A DNA stretch of 64,000 nucleotides from Pantoea sp. CCBC3-3-1 (GCF_007981265.1 NZ_CP034363.1:1426001-1490000), one strand, 5' to 3'; shown: positions 18,174 through 28,661, numbered from the stretch's first letter. Notes: a model not told the origin generated them from the sequence alone. Numbers and translations are program-made.

Positions 18174-18890
18174 ATGGACTTTTTCAGCACGCACAATATT
18201 TTGGTACACATCCCTCTTGGCACGGGGGGTTACGACCTGTCGTGTATTGAAGCCATCGGCACGCTCGCCGGTCTGCTCTGCATCTGGCTTGCCAGCCTGG
18301 AAAAACTGGTTAACTACGCCTTTGGCCTGATTAACGTCACGCTGTTTGCGGTGATATTTTTCCAAATCCAACTCTACGCCAGTCTGCTGCTTCAACTGTT
18401 TTTCTTTGTGGCAAACATCTACGGGTGGTACGCCTGGAGCAGACAGAATGCGAATAATCAGCACGTATTACAGATCCGCTGGCTGAGCATGAAAAAGGCG
18501 CTGGGATGGGCGGGCGTTTGCGTGGTCGCGATTGGCCTGATGACGATCTGGATCAATCCGGTCTTTGCCTGGCTGACCCAGGTTGCCGTTACCGTCATGC
18601 AGTCGTCAGGACTGGCGGTAACCATGCCGGAGCTTCAGCCGGATGCTTTCCCGTTCTGGGATTCCTGCCTGATGGTGCTGTCGATTGTGGCAATGATTCT
18701 GATGACGCGCAAATACGTTGAAAACTGGCTGCTGTGGGTAGTGATCAATGTGATAAGCGTGATGATTTTTGCGCGGCAGGGAGTTTATGCGATGGCGTTG
18801 GAGTATGCGATCCTGACGTTAATTGCACTGAATGGTTCCTGGCTGTGGATCAAAAGCGCCCGTGAACAGGGTTCCCGGGCGCTTTCTTAA
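18174..18890 (+). CDS. pnuC: Nicotinamide riboside transporter PnuC
   Basis: Inner-membrane facilitator for nicotinamide riboside, 238 aa with seven or eight hydrophobic helices and the conserved region WLASLEKLVNYAFGLINV. NAD salvage from the riboside complements nadA upstream. The gene ends inside a transcription terminator: both arms of the hairpin are part of the last coding codons. zitB is convergent and ends three bases after the pnuC stop. Confidence 0.94.
   Translation: MDFFSTHNILVHIPLGTGGYDLSCIEAIGTLAGLLCIWLASLEKLVNYAFGLINVTLFAVIFFQIQLYASLLLQLFFFVANIYGWYAWSRQNANNQHVLQIRWLSMKKALGWAGVCVVAIGLMTIWINPVFAWLTQVAVTVMQSSGLAVTMPELQPDAFPFWDSCLMVLSIVAMILMTRKYVENWLLWVVINVISVMIFARQGVYAMALEYAILTLIALNGSWLWIKSAREQGSRALS
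18851..18887. terminator. Terminator embedded in the pnuC 3' coding end
   Basis: A 10-base perfect stem AAAGCGCCCG (18851-18860) / CGGGCGCTTT (18874-18883) with a 13-base loop, then TCTT. It lies inside the pnuC frame, upstream of the stop at 18888-18890, and may also serve convergent zitB transcripts. Confidence 0.7.
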
Positions 18891-18893
18891 CCT

Positions 18894-19829
18894 TTAGTGA
18901 TGATGATGGGCATGAGCATGATCGTGCCCGCTTTTTCCCCAGGAGAGTTCGCAGTCGCCGTCATCGCAGCTCTGATACTCCATCTGCACCGTGGCGTGCT
19001 CTATCTGATAATGTTCATGCAGATAGTCATGGATGCGGTGCAGCAGGGCATCGTGATCGTAGGGAGGGATGACCTGAACATGCAGCGTCATCACCGGTTT
19101 TTCGCCCACCTGCCATAAATGAAGATGATGAACGTTTCGCACTTCAGGAATGCCACGCGTCAGCGCCCGTTTTAATTTATCCACGTCTACCGAAGGCGGG
19201 GTCCCTTCCAGCAGCTCATGAAAACTTTCTTTCATCAGCGCCCATGCGCTTCTTAATACCAGCAGCGCCACCACCACTGACAGAATCGGATCGACAGGCG
19301 TCCAGCCGGTATACATGATAATCAGCGCGGCAATGATGGCACCCACCGATCCCAGCAAGTCCCCCAGCACATGTAACGCGGCGGCACGGACGTTAAGGTT
19401 TTTTTCTTCGCTACCCTGATGCAGCAGCCAGAACGACAGCAGGTTCGCTAACAGACCACCGACTGCAATTACCAGCATAAATCCACCGGCAACCGGCTCT
19501 GGGTGCATAAAGCGCTGTAGAGCTTCCCAGACGATCAGTGCAGTGATGACCATCAGCGCCAGGGCATTAACAAAGGCAGCCAGCGTGGTTAAGCGCAGCA
19601 GACCAAAGGTATGGCGGCTGTTGGGCTTGCGATGGGCAAATTGTACGGCCAACAGCGCCATCAGCAGTGCGGCGGTATCCGTCAGCATGTGTCCGGCATC
19701 GGCCAGCAGCGCCAGTGAACCCGACAGCAGTCCGCCGACAATCTCAGCGACCATAAAAATAGCAGTGACCAGAAATGCGGCCAGTAAACGATTGCGGTTT
19801 CCACCGGTATGAGAATGCGAGTGCGCCAT
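18894..19829 (-). CDS. zitB: Zinc efflux transporter ZitB (cation diffusion facilitator)
   Basis: Six-helix inner-membrane zinc exporter of the CDF family, 311 aa. The N-terminus MAHSHSH and the C-terminal [10 protein letters not shown] are histidine-rich metal-binding tails. The transport-site motifs [11 protein letters not shown] (helix 2) and [12 protein letters not shown] (helix 5) are present, and the C-terminal cytoplasmic domain has HHLHLWQVG. In E. coli ZitB lowers cytoplasmic zinc. It is flanked by ybgS upstream on the same strand, as in E. coli. Confidence 0.95.
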   Translation of the reverse strand: MAHSHSHTGGNRNRLLAAFLVTAIFMVAEIVGGLLSGSLALLADAGHMLTDTAALLMALLAVQFAHRKPNSRHTFGLLRLTTLAAFVNALALMVITALIVWEALQRFMHPEPVAGGFMLVIAVGGLLANLLSFWLLHQGSEEKNLNVRAAALHVLGDLLGSVGAIIAALIIMYTGWTPVDPILSVVVALLVLRSAWALMKESFHELLEGTPPSVDVDKLKRALTRGIPEVRNVHHLHLWQVGEKPVMTLHVQVIPPYDHDALLHRIHDYLHEHYQIEHATVQMEYQSCDDGDCELSWGKSGHDHAHAHHHH

Positions 19830-20007
19830 AATTATCCAGTTTTAAAATCAAGCATGCTTAATCATATCAATAATTTTACCTGACAAAACACAAAGACTTA
19901 ACGTTAATAACGCTCTCTGCCGCAGTGCGATGCCTTATTAAAGCGTCAGTTTTTGAGAAATAAACCAGAACGTGAAAAATGAGCGTCAGAGAGGAGATTC
20001 TCTAAAT

Positions 20008-20034
20008 GAAAAAGGAGAGCCAAAGCTCCCCTTT
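20008..20034 (-). terminator. Intrinsic terminator after ybgS
   Basis: On the minus strand, AAAGGGGAGC and GCTCTCCTTT form an imperfect stem (one mismatch) around TTTG, followed by TTTTTC. It lies 20 bases after ybgS and before zitB. Confidence 0.7.
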
Positions 20035-20054
20035 CAGTAAGATACCCGTTTGGA

Positions 20055-20411
20055 TTACTGCGTGGTGCCATCCGTTTTGGTATCTGCACCGGGTCCGACT
20101 TTCTTATTGATATCCGGGCATTTACCGTCTTTACACTGGGTATTTTTATCAATCTGGTCGGCGGTCATCTTTGAATGATGTTTGGTGGTTTTATGCTTAG
20201 TGCCGTTGTGCGTGGCCGTTGCATCACCGGTGTTGTTGATTTTGCTGTTATCAACTTTGTTCGGTGCCAAATTCTCTTTTGCTCCACCCGCGGCTGCGCC
20301 CGCATCTGCCGCCTGGTTAGCGGTACCGTTGTTGCCGCCAGCGGCCATTGCTGCGCCACTGCCCAGAGTCATCGCTGCTGTCAGAAATACGATCGCAAAC
20401 TTGTTCATCAT
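20055..20411 (-). CDS. ybgS: YbgS-like small periplasmic protein
   Basis: A 118-aa exported protein of unknown function. The signal peptide runs to about residue 23 (GSGAAMAA). The mature part is low in hydrophobics and rich in Asn, Ala, Lys, Thr and Asp. The C-terminal half keeps the E. coli YbgS signature: KENLAPNKVDN, KNTQCKDGKCPDINKKV with two cysteines, and DTKTDGTTQ at the end. Position between zitB and aroG is also as in E. coli. Two adjacent ATGs (20411 and 20408) are possible starts behind GGAG. Confidence 0.88.
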   Translation of the reverse strand: MMNKFAIVFLTAAMTLGSGAAMAAGGNNGTANQAADAGAAAGGAKENLAPNKVDNSKINNTGDATATHNGTKHKTTKHHSKMTADQIDKNTQCKDGKCPDINKKVGPGADTKTDGTTQ

Positions 20412-20705
20412 TATGCTCCGTTAATGTTTTGTGTTGACGATCCAAACCTTGCTGAAAACGCGGTTTGAATAAAGAAATGGAGGAGGCGCAAGCGTCTCCC
20501 GCATAATGCTCACATTCGTGAAGCTTGTGATCTCTATGCGTTTTTTTTTAGTGTTGACCGATAAAAGTATAGTAAGGATTAGCAGAACAGCAAATTCGCC
20601 CGATGATTATTCAGGGAAAGTTGATTTACAGCCCCGTGCGCACGCGATAAATTGGCTGAGATGCGCCTGGTGTGCAGTATTGCCATGAAAATATCTGGAA
20701 ATATT

Positions 20706-21758
20706 ATGAATTATCAGAATGATGACCTGAGAATCAAAGAAATAAAAGAATTGCTTCCTCCTGTTGCCTTACTGGAAAAATTCCCGGCCACGGACACGGC
20801 GGCGAAAACAGTCGCTGAGGCCCGTCAGGCAATTCACAATATTCTGCAAAAAACCGACGACCGCTTATTAGTCGTCATTGGTCCCTGTTCCATCCATGAT
20901 GTTACCGCCGCGAAAGAATACGCTCAGCGCCTGCTGAAGCTGCGCGAAGCGCTGAGTGATTCCCTGGAAGTGGTGATGCGGGTCTATTTTGAAAAACCGC
21001 GTACCACGGTGGGTTGGAAAGGACTGATTAACGATCCGCACATGGATAGCAGCTATCAGATTAACGATGGCCTGCGTATTGCCCGTAAGCTGCTGCTGGA
21101 CATTAACGATACTGGCTTACCGGCTGCCGGTGAGTTTCTGGACATGATTACTCCGCAGTACGTGGCCGATCTGATGAGCTGGGGGGCAATTGGCGCGCGC
21201 ACCACCGAGTCCCAGGTGCACCGCGAGCTTTCCTCCGGCCTTTCCTGTCCGGTAGGTTTTAAAAATGGTACCGACGGCACGATTAAGGTCGCTATCGACG
21301 CAATCAACGCGGCCAGCGCACCACACTGCTTCCTGTCAGTCACCAAATACGGCCATTCCGCCATTGTCGAAACCAGCGGCAACGGCGACTGCCATATCAT
21401 CCTGCGCGGCGGCAAAGAGCCAAACTACAGTGCGCACCATGTGAATGCCGTAAAAGCCGGCCTGGAAAAAGCGGGTCTGGACCCGCAGGTGATGATCGAC
21501 TTCAGCCACGCTAACAGCAGCAAGCAGTTTAAAAAGCAGCTGACGGTGGCGGACGATGTCGCGCAGCAGATTGCGGGCGGTGACAAAGCGATTATCGGCG
21601 TAATGATTGAGAGCCATTTAGTCGAAGGCAATCAGAGTCTGGAAAGCGGCGAGCCGCTGGTTTACGGCAAAAGCGTTACCGACGGCTGCATCGGCTGGGA
21701 AGACACTGAAACTGTGCTGCGCCAGCTGGCGGACGCGGTAAAAGCCCGTCGCGGCTAA
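20706..21758 (+). CDS. aroG: 3-deoxy-7-phosphoheptulonate synthase, Phe-sensitive type
   Basis: First enzyme of the shikimate pathway; condenses phosphoenolpyruvate and erythrose-4-phosphate to DAHP. It has 350 aa, the E. coli AroG length, with the class I motifs IGPCSIHD, RTTVGWKGLINDPH and FSHANS. AroG-type enzymes are inhibited by phenylalanine; the N-terminal region (MNYQNDDLRIKEIKELLPP) is of that type. The frame is open upstream, but the ATG at 20706 is the family start. The 294-base gap to ybgS (20412-20705) holds a TATAGT at 20568-20573 but no convincing promoter or TyrR box that I could fix. Confidence 0.95.
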   Translation: MNYQNDDLRIKEIKELLPPVALLEKFPATDTAAKTVAEARQAIHNILQKTDDRLLVVIGPCSIHDVTAAKEYAQRLLKLREALSDSLEVVMRVYFEKPRTTVGWKGLINDPHMDSSYQINDGLRIARKLLLDINDTGLPAAGEFLDMITPQYVADLMSWGAIGARTTESQVHRELSSGLSCPVGFKNGTDGTIKVAIDAINAASAPHCFLSVTKYGHSAIVETSGNGDCHIILRGGKEPNYSAHHVNAVKAGLEKAGLDPQVMIDFSHANSSKQFKKQLTVADDVAQQIAGGDKAIIGVMIESHLVEGNQSLESGEPLVYGKSVTDGCIGWEDTETVLRQLADAVKARRG

Positions 21759-21771
21759 GTAAAGCGCCATA

Positions 21772-21799
21772 AAAAAATCCGCCCGAGGGCGGATTTTTT
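21772..21799. terminator. Bidirectional terminator between aroG and gpmA
   Basis: The stem ATCCGCC/GGCGGAT around CGAG is flanked by six A on the left and six T on the right, so it can end both convergent genes. Confidence 0.92.
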
Positions 21800-21819
21800 A
21801 TTGTCTGAACATCAGCAAA

Positions 21820-22572
21820 TTACTTTGCTTTACCCTGGTTAGCCACGGCAGCCGCTTTCGCAGCGATCTCGTCGGCATCGCCCAGGTAGTAGTGTTTGAT
21901 CGGCTTAAAGTTTTCGTCGAACTCATACACCAGTGGTACGCCAGTTGGGATGTTCAGTTCGAGGATCTCTTCTTCGCTCATGTTGTCCAGGTATTTCACC
22001 AGCGCACGCAGGGAGTTACCGTGTGCAGCGATGATCACTTTCTCACCGCTTTTCATGCGCGGCAGAATGGACTCGTTCCAGTAAGGCAGCACGCGATCGA
22101 TGGTCAGCGCCAGGCTTTCGGTGGTTGGCAGCTGTTCAGCGGTCAGCGAAGCGTAACGTGGGTCGTGGCCAGGGAAACGCTCATCGGCACGATCCAGCTC
22201 TGGCGGAGTCACTGCAAAGCCGCGACGCCACTGTTTAACCTGCTCGTCACCGTATTTCTGCGCGGTTTCCGCTTTATCCAGACCCTGTAGCGCACCGTAG
22301 TGACGCTCGTTCAGACGCCAGGATTTTTCAACCGGCAGCCAAACCTGATCCACTTCGTCCAGAATGTTCCACAGCGTGTGGATGGCACGTTTCAGCACGG
22401 AGGTATAAGCGAAGTCGAAGGTAAAACCTTCTTTTTTCAGCAGCTGACCCGCCGCTTTCGCTTCGGTACGCCCTTTATCGGAAAGATCAACATCGTACCA
22501 TCCGGTAAAGCGGTTTTCATTGTTCCACTGGCTTTCGCCGTGACGTACCAGAACCAGCTTAGTTACAGCCAT
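21820..22572 (-). CDS. gpmA: 2,3-bisphosphoglycerate-dependent phosphoglycerate mutase
   Basis: Glycolytic enzyme interconverting 3- and 2-phosphoglycerate. It has 250 aa. The histidine phosphatase motif LVRHGES gives the phosphohistidine H11, and the second catalytic histidine is in [12 protein letters not shown] 22572 lies behind AAGGAG. In E. coli GpmA is iron-regulated (Fur); no Fur box was identified here. Confidence 0.97.
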   Translation of the reverse strand: MAVTKLVLVRHGESQWNNENRFTGWYDVDLSDKGRTEAKAAGQLLKKEGFTFDFAYTSVLKRAIHTLWNILDEVDQVWLPVEKSWRLNERHYGALQGLDKAETAQKYGDEQVKQWRRGFAVTPPELDRADERFPGHDPRYASLTAEQLPTTESLALTIDRVLPYWNESILPRMKSGEKVIIAAHGNSLRALVKYLDNMSEEEILELNIPTGVPLVYEFDENFKPIKHYYLGDADEIAAKAAAVANQGKAK

Positions 22573-22729
22573 AGCTTAACTCCTTAAATTTCTGACGTTT
22601 CTGAGATAATGGTAAACCGAAAATTGCCCGACGCATTCCGTCGCAATTTCTACAGGCCATTACCATAACGGAAATCTGTGCAGCGCGTAAGCCTGTAGCC
22701 ATCGCGATGCACGTTTTTCATGCGCTTAA

Positions 22730-23767
22730 TCAAACCGCCGTCAGACGATAGCGCGTTACCGACTGATACGATTCACCGGGTTGTAGCCAGCAGTCGGGCT
22801 GTGGCCATTCAGGGTGATTCGGCGAGTCGGGCAGAAACTCGCTTTCCAGCGCGATGCCCTGAAAGGCAGTATAGACGCCCTGTTCGCGCGCCGGTGTGCC
22901 TTCCAGATAATTGCCGGAGTAAAACTGCAGCGCAGGCGCGGTCGTAAAGACGCTAAGCTTTAACCGGCCATCCGCAGACCACAGTTCGGCGTTGGGCTGG
23001 TTATCCGCCACTTCGTTCAGCAGGAAAGCATGATCGTAGCCTTTCACCGCGCGCTGATCCGCATCCAGCAGGAAATCCTGCGCAACGCTTTTCAGCTGAC
23101 GGAAATCAAAACCGCTATCGGTCACCGCGGTCAGATCGGCATTCGGTATCCCGTCGCGGTTCACCGGCAGATAGTAATCGGCGTTGAGCTGTAAACGATG
23201 ATGACGGGCATCATCGTGCTGCGCATCCAGATTAAAATAGGCGTGATTAGTAAGATTGACCGGGCAGGGCTGGTCGACCGTTGCCTGATACTGGATCGAC
23301 AGCGTATTGTCATCTTCCAGCCGGTAGAGCAGCGAAACCAACAGGTTGCCGGGATAACCCTGATCGCCATCGACAGATTCCAGTTTGTATTCCACTTCCT
23401 GCTCTGCCTGACGCACGATCTGCCAGCGGCGATGATGGAAGCCTTCGGGGCCGCCGTGCAGCTGATGCACGCCCTGATTCGCCGTCAGTTGAATAGATAC
23501 GTCGTCTTTCTGCAACGTCGCGTTAGCGATGCGGTTAGCATAGCGGCCGACGGTCGCGCCCAGATAGGCCGTCTGATTCAGGTAGTCGGACGGTGTCGCG
23601 CAGCCCAGCAGAGCCTCACGTACGCTGCCATCTTTCATCGGGACACGCGCCGACAGCCAGGTCGCGCCCCAGTCCATAAACGTCGCAACCATGCCGCCAG
23701 CGTTGCGCAGCGTGGTGATACGCCACGGCTGGCCGTCGGGCGCATGGGAGTTGATTTCTCTTAGCAT
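22730..23767 (-). CDS. galM: Galactose mutarotase (aldose 1-epimerase)
   Basis: Interconverts alpha- and beta-D-galactose so that the kinase can use it. It has 345 aa with the family motifs [10 protein letters not shown] (substrate-binding arginine region), LTNHAYFNL (catalytic histidine) and a C-terminal glutamate in [15 protein letters not shown]. It is the last gene of the gal operon; its start overlaps the galK stop by seven bases. Confidence 0.95.
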   Translation of the reverse strand: MLREINSHAPDGQPWRITTLRNAGGMVATFMDWGATWLSARVPMKDGSVREALLGCATPSDYLNQTAYLGATVGRYANRIANATLQKDDVSIQLTANQGVHQLHGGPEGFHHRRWQIVRQAEQEVEYKLESVDGDQGYPGNLLVSLLYRLEDDNTLSIQYQATVDQPCPVNLTNHAYFNLDAQHDDARHHRLQLNADYYLPVNRDGIPNADLTAVTDSGFDFRQLKSVAQDFLLDADQRAVKGYDHAFLLNEVADNQPNAELWSADGRLKLSVFTTAPALQFYSGNYLEGTPAREQGVYTAFQGIALESEFLPDSPNHPEWPQPDCWLQPGESYQSVTRYRLTAV

Positions 23768-24909
23768 TGACCTGCTCCTGCCGATGCTTTACAGACGTAG
23801 AAGGTTTCTTTAATGCCGGATTGGGCTTCGTACTGCTCCGCCACGGCGGACTTCACGCTATCGACCAAATCCAGCGGCATCAGCGCCACGACACAGCCGC
23901 CGAAGCCGCCGCCGGTCATGCGCACGCCGCCACGCTCGCCGAGCGTCGCCTTAATGATTTCCACCAGCGTATCGATTGGCGGCACGGTGATTTCGAAGTC
24001 ATCGCGCATGGAAGCGTGCGATTCCGCCATCAGCACGGCCATCCGCGCCAGATCGCCTTTTGCCAGCGCGCTAGCAGCTTCCAGCGTGCGGGCGTTTTCA
24101 GTTAGCACATGGCGAACGCGTTTAGCGACCAGCGGATCCAGCTCCTGTTCCCTTGCCGCAAACTGCTGCAAATCCACATCGCGCAGTGACGTTTTATCAA
24201 AGAAGCGGGCACCGGCTTCGCACTGCTGACGACGGGTATTGTACTCACTGCCCACCAGACTGCGGCGGAAGTTGGAGTTGATAATGACCACGGCAATATC
24301 TTCCGGCATTGGCACAGGTTGTGTACCCAGCGTCCGGCAGTCGAGCAGCATGGCGTGATCTTTCTCGCCCAGCGCGGAAATCAGCTGGTCCATAATGCCG
24401 CAGTTACAGCCGACAAACTGGTTTTCCGCTTCCTGACCGTTTACGGCGATGGCGGCACCGTCCAGCGGCAGCTGATACAACTGCTGGAAAACCGTGCCTA
24501 CCGCCACTTCCAGCGAGGCGGAAGAACTCAGTCCCGCGCCCTGAGGCACGTTGCCCGCGATAACCATATCCACGCCAGCAAAATCACCGTTGCGCAGTTG
24601 CAGATGCTTCACCACGCCGCGCACGTAGTTAGACCACATCTGCGTTTCATGTGAGGTAATCGCGTCGTCCAGTGAAAAACTATCCTGCTCGTTGTCGTAA
24701 TCTGCTGCAATAACGCGGACCACGCGGTCGTCGCGTTTTGCACAGGCGATGACCGTTTGATAATCAATCGCACAAGGCAGCACAAAGCCATCATTGTAAT
24801 CGGTATGCTCGCCGATCAGATTCACACGGCCCGGCGCCTGGAACGTCTGTGTCGCAGCATAGCCAAACTGGTCGGCAAAAAGCTGTTGGGTAGCGGTTTG
24901 TAATGTCAT
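23761..24909 (-). CDS. galK: Galactokinase
   Basis: Phosphorylates alpha-D-galactose with ATP in the Leloir pathway. It has 382 aa of the GHMP kinase fold, with the galactose-binding motif [14 protein letters not shown], the ATP-binding [13 protein letters not shown] and the C-terminal [13 protein letters not shown]. It overlaps galT by four bases (ATGA) and galM by seven, so translation of all three is probably coupled. Confidence 0.96.
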   Translation of the reverse strand: MTLQTATQQLFADQFGYAATQTFQAPGRVNLIGEHTDYNDGFVLPCAIDYQTVIACAKRDDRVVRVIAADYDNEQDSFSLDDAITSHETQMWSNYVRGVVKHLQLRNGDFAGVDMVIAGNVPQGAGLSSSASLEVAVGTVFQQLYQLPLDGAAIAVNGQEAENQFVGCNCGIMDQLISALGEKDHAMLLDCRTLGTQPVPMPEDIAVVIINSNFRRSLVGSEYNTRRQQCEAGARFFDKTSLRDVDLQQFAAREQELDPLVAKRVRHVLTENARTLEAASALAKGDLARMAVLMAESHASMRDDFEITVPPIDTLVEIIKATLGERGGVRMTGGGFGGCVVALMPLDLVDSVKSAVAEQYEAQSGIKETFYVCKASAGAGQC

Positions 24910-25958
24910 TCTGATGCTCCGGTCTCGCGGAAATGGATGTCGCTGACGGAGCGCAGGCGTTCAGCCGCCTGTTCCGCCGTTAAATCACGCTGGGTTTCTG
25001 CCAGCATCTCGTAGCCGACCATAAACTTGCGTACCGTCGCAGAACGCAGCAGCGGCGGATAGAAATGAGCATGAAGCTGCCAGTGTTGGTTTTCTTCGCC
25101 GTTAAACGGCGCGCCGTGCCAGCCCATGGAATAGGGGAAAGAGCACTGGAACAGGTTGTCGTAACGGCTGGTCAGTTTTTTCAACGCCAGGGCTAAATCC
25201 TTGCGCTGTGCATCGGTTAAATCAACCAGCCGTTTGACAGGCGCTTTTGGCAGCAGCAGCGTTTCAAATGGCCACGCCGCCCACCACGGCACCACGGCCA
25301 GCCAGTGTTCAGTTTCAACCACGGTTCTGCTGCCGTCTTTCAGTTCACGCGTGGCGTAATCCACCAGCATTGGCGAACCATGTTTGGCAAAGTAATCGCG
25401 CTGAAGATCGTCTTCGCGCTTCGCTTCATTGGGCAGGAAGCTGTTTGCCCAGACCTGTCCGTGCGGATGGGGATTGGAACAGCCCATCGCCGCGCCTTTG
25501 TTTTCAAACACCTGCACCCACGGATAGTGCTGACCCAGATCGGCAACCTGTTCCTGCCAGGTTCGTACCACCTCTTCCAGTGCGGAAACGGAAAGTTCTG
25601 GCAGCGTTTTGCTGTGATCCGGCGAAAAGCAGATAACCCGGCTGGTGCCGCGCGCGCTTTCGCAGCGCATCAGAATATCTTCGCTTTCTGGCGCATCCGG
25701 CGTATCGGTCATTAGCGCAGCAAAATCGTTGGTAAACACATAGGTGCTGGTGTAATCGGGATTTTTATCGCCCGTTACGCGGGTGTTGCCAGGACAGAGA
25801 AAACAGTCCGGATCATGAGCCGGTAATTTTTCTTGTGAAGGCGTTTCCTGCGCACCCTGCCATGGCCGTTTAGCACGATGGGGAGAGACCAGAATCCACT
25901 GATCTGACAGCGGGTTATAGCGGCGATGCGGATGATCGACCGGATTAAATTTTTGCAT
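24906..25958 (-). CDS. galT: Galactose-1-phosphate uridylyltransferase
   Basis: Exchanges UDP-glucose and galactose-1-phosphate. It has 350 aa of HIT-type fold with the active-site histidine motif NPHPHGQVW and zinc-ligand segments near FLCPGNTRV. It is the first gene of the galTKM operon; galE, first in E. coli, is missing here. Two GalR/GalS-like operators lie 90-195 bases upstream. Confidence 0.96.
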   Translation of the reverse strand: MQKFNPVDHPHRRYNPLSDQWILVSPHRAKRPWQGAQETPSQEKLPAHDPDCFLCPGNTRVTGDKNPDYTSTYVFTNDFAALMTDTPDAPESEDILMRCESARGTSRVICFSPDHSKTLPELSVSALEEVVRTWQEQVADLGQHYPWVQVFENKGAAMGCSNPHPHGQVWANSFLPNEAKREDDLQRDYFAKHGSPMLVDYATRELKDGSRTVVETEHWLAVVPWWAAWPFETLLLPKAPVKRLVDLTDAQRKDLALALKKLTSRYDNLFQCSFPYSMGWHGAPFNGEENQHWQLHAHFYPPLLRSATVRKFMVGYEMLAETQRDLTAEQAAERLRSVSDIHFRETGASE

Positions 25959-26048
25959 GTTTTGTCCTGATAACCTTACTTATACCAGCGAACCCTGGAG
26001 GAAAAATAGCACAGTACGAGAGAATAAAGCGTGATCCAGTGTGGATAA

Positions 26049-26064
26049 ATGGAATCGTTTACAC
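26049..26064 (-). promoter_or_regulatory. GalR/GalS-type operator, proximal to galT
   Basis: On the minus strand GTGTAAACGATTCCAT differs by one base from the E. coli gal external operator GTGTAAACGATTCCAC. It is 90 bases upstream of galT. Confidence 0.8.
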
Positions 26065-26136
26065 AAACTGAAAAATCCGAAATAGCGGCCTTCAGGGGAA
26101 AATAATCGATAAACAGGCATGGCGCAATAGCATAAA

Positions 26137-26152
26137 GTGGTAGCGGTTACAC
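26137..26152 (-). promoter_or_regulatory. GalR/GalS-type operator, distal, beside a -10 element
   Basis: GTGGTAGCGGTTACAC differs by one base from the E. coli gal internal operator. On the minus strand the hexamer TATGCT (26134-26129), like the E. coli gal P1 -10, follows after two bases, so this operator overlaps the presumed promoter. Its centre is 88 bases from that of the other operator. Confidence 0.8.
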
Positions 26153-26206
26153 ACAGAATGCATTTCGCGCCTGTACTATTTCAGCAGCGCCAGCTCAGTT
26201 CTGAGG

Positions 26207-27664
26207 TTAAACCACCTCTTCCTGCTGATAGCGATAGCCGCTGCCATCAGGCACAAAGGTTAAACGGTGTGTAATGCATTGCGGCGCATCTTCAGCATGG
26301 TGCGAAACAAACAGCAGCTGCGTTTTTCCTTCACCAATCAGCACGTCGACAAAGCGGCGCACCAGCTGACGGTTAATCGGGTCCAGTCCCTGAAGCGGTT
26401 CATCAAGGATGAGCAGAGCGGGATGCTTAACCAGCGCGCGCGCGATCAATACCAGCCGCTGTTGACCCCACGAGAGGCTGTGGAAAGGCACATCGGCGGC
26501 TTTGCTCATGCCAAGCCGCTGTAGCCACTGCGCTGCAAGCTGCTGCTGGCGGTCCGAAACGGCCTGGTAGATTCCAATGGAGTCGAAATAGCCGGAAAGA
26601 ATGACGTTGCGCACGCTGCTGCTGACGCGGTAGTCAAGATGCAGGCTACTGCTGACATAACCGATATGCTGCTTGATGTCCCAAATGGTTTCGCCGCTGC
26701 CGCGACGGCGGCCGAACAGCGTTAAATCGTTACTGTAGCCCTGAGGATGATCGCCGGTCACCAGGCTGAGCAGCGTCGATTTCCCCGCGCCGTTCGGGCC
26801 AACAATTTGCCAGTGTTGCCCCGGCTGCACTTCCCAGCTCAGGTGATTCAGAATGGGTTTATCGTCATACGACACCACGCCATCGCGCAGTAAAATCAGC
26901 GGTAGCGCCGGTTCAGACTGCGCCTCATCAGGCTCGGGCAATGCCATTCCCTGTAAGCTTTCGCTGTGGGCCAGCTGTGCAACCAGCGCTTCAGCCAAAA
27001 TTTCCTCACGTGGACCTACGTGAGTCAGCGTGCATTCAGCCAGCACGCCAACCTTATCGATAAAATCGGGAATATCATCAAAGCGATTCAGCACCAGCAC
27101 AATGGTGTAATCCTGCTGATGCAGCCCGGCTAACACCTGCGCAAGATTAGCGCGTGAGGCCACATCCAGACCATCAAAAGGCTCATCAAGGATCAGCAAA
27201 TCAGGCTGGGCCATCAGCGCCTGGCATAACAGCGTCTTACGCGTCTCGCCGGTTGAAAGGTATTTAAATCGCCTGTCGAGCAGGGAAGTAATGCCAAACA
27301 GCGCCGCCAGCTGTTCACAGCGCTCAGCGTTATTGATTTCAGCCTGAATAATCTGCGCGGTGGTGCGGCCGGTATCGTCTTCATCGGCGCTGAGCATGTC
27401 GGTGTTATTGCGCTGCCACTCCTCGGAGACCAGCTTTTGCAGCTGTTCGAGAGAAAGACGGACAGGGCGGGCAAACTGCGTCGCCATCTTTCCTTTTGCC
27501 ACCGGTAATTCGCCCGATAGGGCTTTAGCCAGCGAGGATTTACCGCTGCCGTTTGCGCCGACAAAAGCCCAGCTTTCACCCGCCTGGATGCAGAGATCGT
27601 TTAAGGTCAGGGTACGGGTGCTGCTCAGATGAAACTTGCCTTGCGAAATATGCAACCCAGACAT
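26207..27664 (-). CDS. modF: ABC-type protein ModF (two ATPase domains)
   Basis: Soluble protein of 485 aa with two ABC ATPase domains. The first has Walker A GANGSGKSS and Walker B ILDEPFDGLD; the second has GPNGAGKST, a signature near LSWGQQRLVLIARAL and ILDEPLQGLD. There are no membrane segments. E. coli ModF lies in the modEF operon; it has been linked to molybdate and to photorepair, but its role is not clear. It lies directly downstream of modE on the same strand. Confidence 0.9.
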   Translation of the reverse strand: MSGLHISQGKFHLSSTRTLTLNDLCIQAGESWAFVGANGSGKSSLAKALSGELPVAKGKMATQFARPVRLSLEQLQKLVSEEWQRNNTDMLSADEDDTGRTTAQIIQAEINNAERCEQLAALFGITSLLDRRFKYLSTGETRKTLLCQALMAQPDLLILDEPFDGLDVASRANLAQVLAGLHQQDYTIVLVLNRFDDIPDFIDKVGVLAECTLTHVGPREEILAEALVAQLAHSESLQGMALPEPDEAQSEPALPLILLRDGVVSYDDKPILNHLSWEVQPGQHWQIVGPNGAGKSTLLSLVTGDHPQGYSNDLTLFGRRRGSGETIWDIKQHIGYVSSSLHLDYRVSSSVRNVILSGYFDSIGIYQAVSDRQQQLAAQWLQRLGMSKAADVPFHSLSWGQQRLVLIARALVKHPALLILDEPLQGLDPINRQLVRRFVDVLIGEGKTQLLFVSHHAEDAPQCITHRLTFVPDGSGYRYQQEEVV

Positions 27665-27739
27665 TGTTTATTCCATTTTATGCATTGTACCCCAACTAAT
27701 AAACGCCAGCGGCCGCGCTGTCAAATGCGGCAGTTAATT

Positions 27740-28519
27740 TCAGAGTAGCGTGGCGATAATGACCTGGTCAGCATTAAAATGTGCTGTTACCGTCTGACCG
27801 GGTTGCAGTTTTTGCCGATCGACGCGATCGTTATCAAGCGTGGCGCACAGCGTTTCATTGCTGGCCAGGGTAATTAAAACTTCGCTGTGCGTGGCGCCTC
27901 GTTCAAGCTGGGCGAGCGTGCCGCTGAGCTGATTATCCGCCCCGGAAGCGCCTTGGGTAACATCGACCCACGGCGCTTTGATTAACACCAGCACTTCTTT
28001 TCCGGCGGTGAGCGCAAGACGATTCGCGCTTTGCTCGGTCAGCGCCACGTTGATGAGCGTTGCGCCATCGGCCAACAGGACTTCTACATGCTGCTGAATG
28101 GCCTCGGTATCGCGCTGTACAACGGTGCCAAAAAGCTGATTACGGGCGCTGGTCTGCAACGAAAAGCGAGCGATAGCGCCGAGCAGGCTGCCAAGCGGTA
28201 CATCATCCTGTAAAACGTCGAACGCTTTTTGCTGAATCTGCTCCAGCAGGGCAAACAACTGGATCAGCCTCTCGCCACAGGGCGTCACCTGCGCACCGCC
28301 GCCGCCTTTGCCGCCGGTGGCACGCTCAACCAGCGTGCGGTCGGCCAGCGTGTTCATTTCATTAATCGCATCCCAGGCACTTTTGTAGCTGATGCCTGCC
28401 AGCTTAGCGCCCTGGCTGATTGAGCCGGTGTGGCGGATCTGCTTCAGCAGTTCGATGCGGCGGGGATCGGCAAACAGTCGTTGTTGCAGCTTCAGAATCA
28501 GGGAAAGGTCGGCCTGCAT
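27740..28519 (-). CDS. modE: Molybdate-responsive transcriptional regulator ModE
   Basis: Binds molybdate and represses the modABC transporter; in E. coli it also activates Moco-related genes. It has 259 aa with an N-terminal winged helix (GSISQGAKLAGISYKSAWDAI, followed by GKGGGGAQVT) and two C-terminal MOP domains (for example TSARNQLFGTVV). The frame is open 75 bases further upstream, but ATG 28519 behind AGGAG gives the family N-terminus MQADLSLILKLQQRLF. A ModE box lies before modA. Confidence 0.94.
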   Translation of the reverse strand: MQADLSLILKLQQRLFADPRRIELLKQIRHTGSISQGAKLAGISYKSAWDAINEMNTLADRTLVERATGGKGGGGAQVTPCGERLIQLFALLEQIQQKAFDVLQDDVPLGSLLGAIARFSLQTSARNQLFGTVVQRDTEAIQQHVEVLLADGATLINVALTEQSANRLALTAGKEVLVLIKAPWVDVTQGASGADNQLSGTLAQLERGATHSEVLITLASNETLCATLDNDRVDRQKLQPGQTVTAHFNADQVIIATLL

Positions 28520-28661
28520 AGCGGCTCCTGGTAAAAGGTTTTTCAGAATTGTACACCGTTGCGCGCGCCAGACGTAAAAACAGGTAAAACGCACAAAAGG
28601 TCAGTGCACTTTTTCTTCCCACAGATACAATGACTTCTTTTGGTCAGCAAGGGAGACAACC

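Noticed and set aside
20551..20580. TTGACC and TATAGT as aroG promoter
   Set aside because: The spacer is only eight bases, too short for sigma-70.
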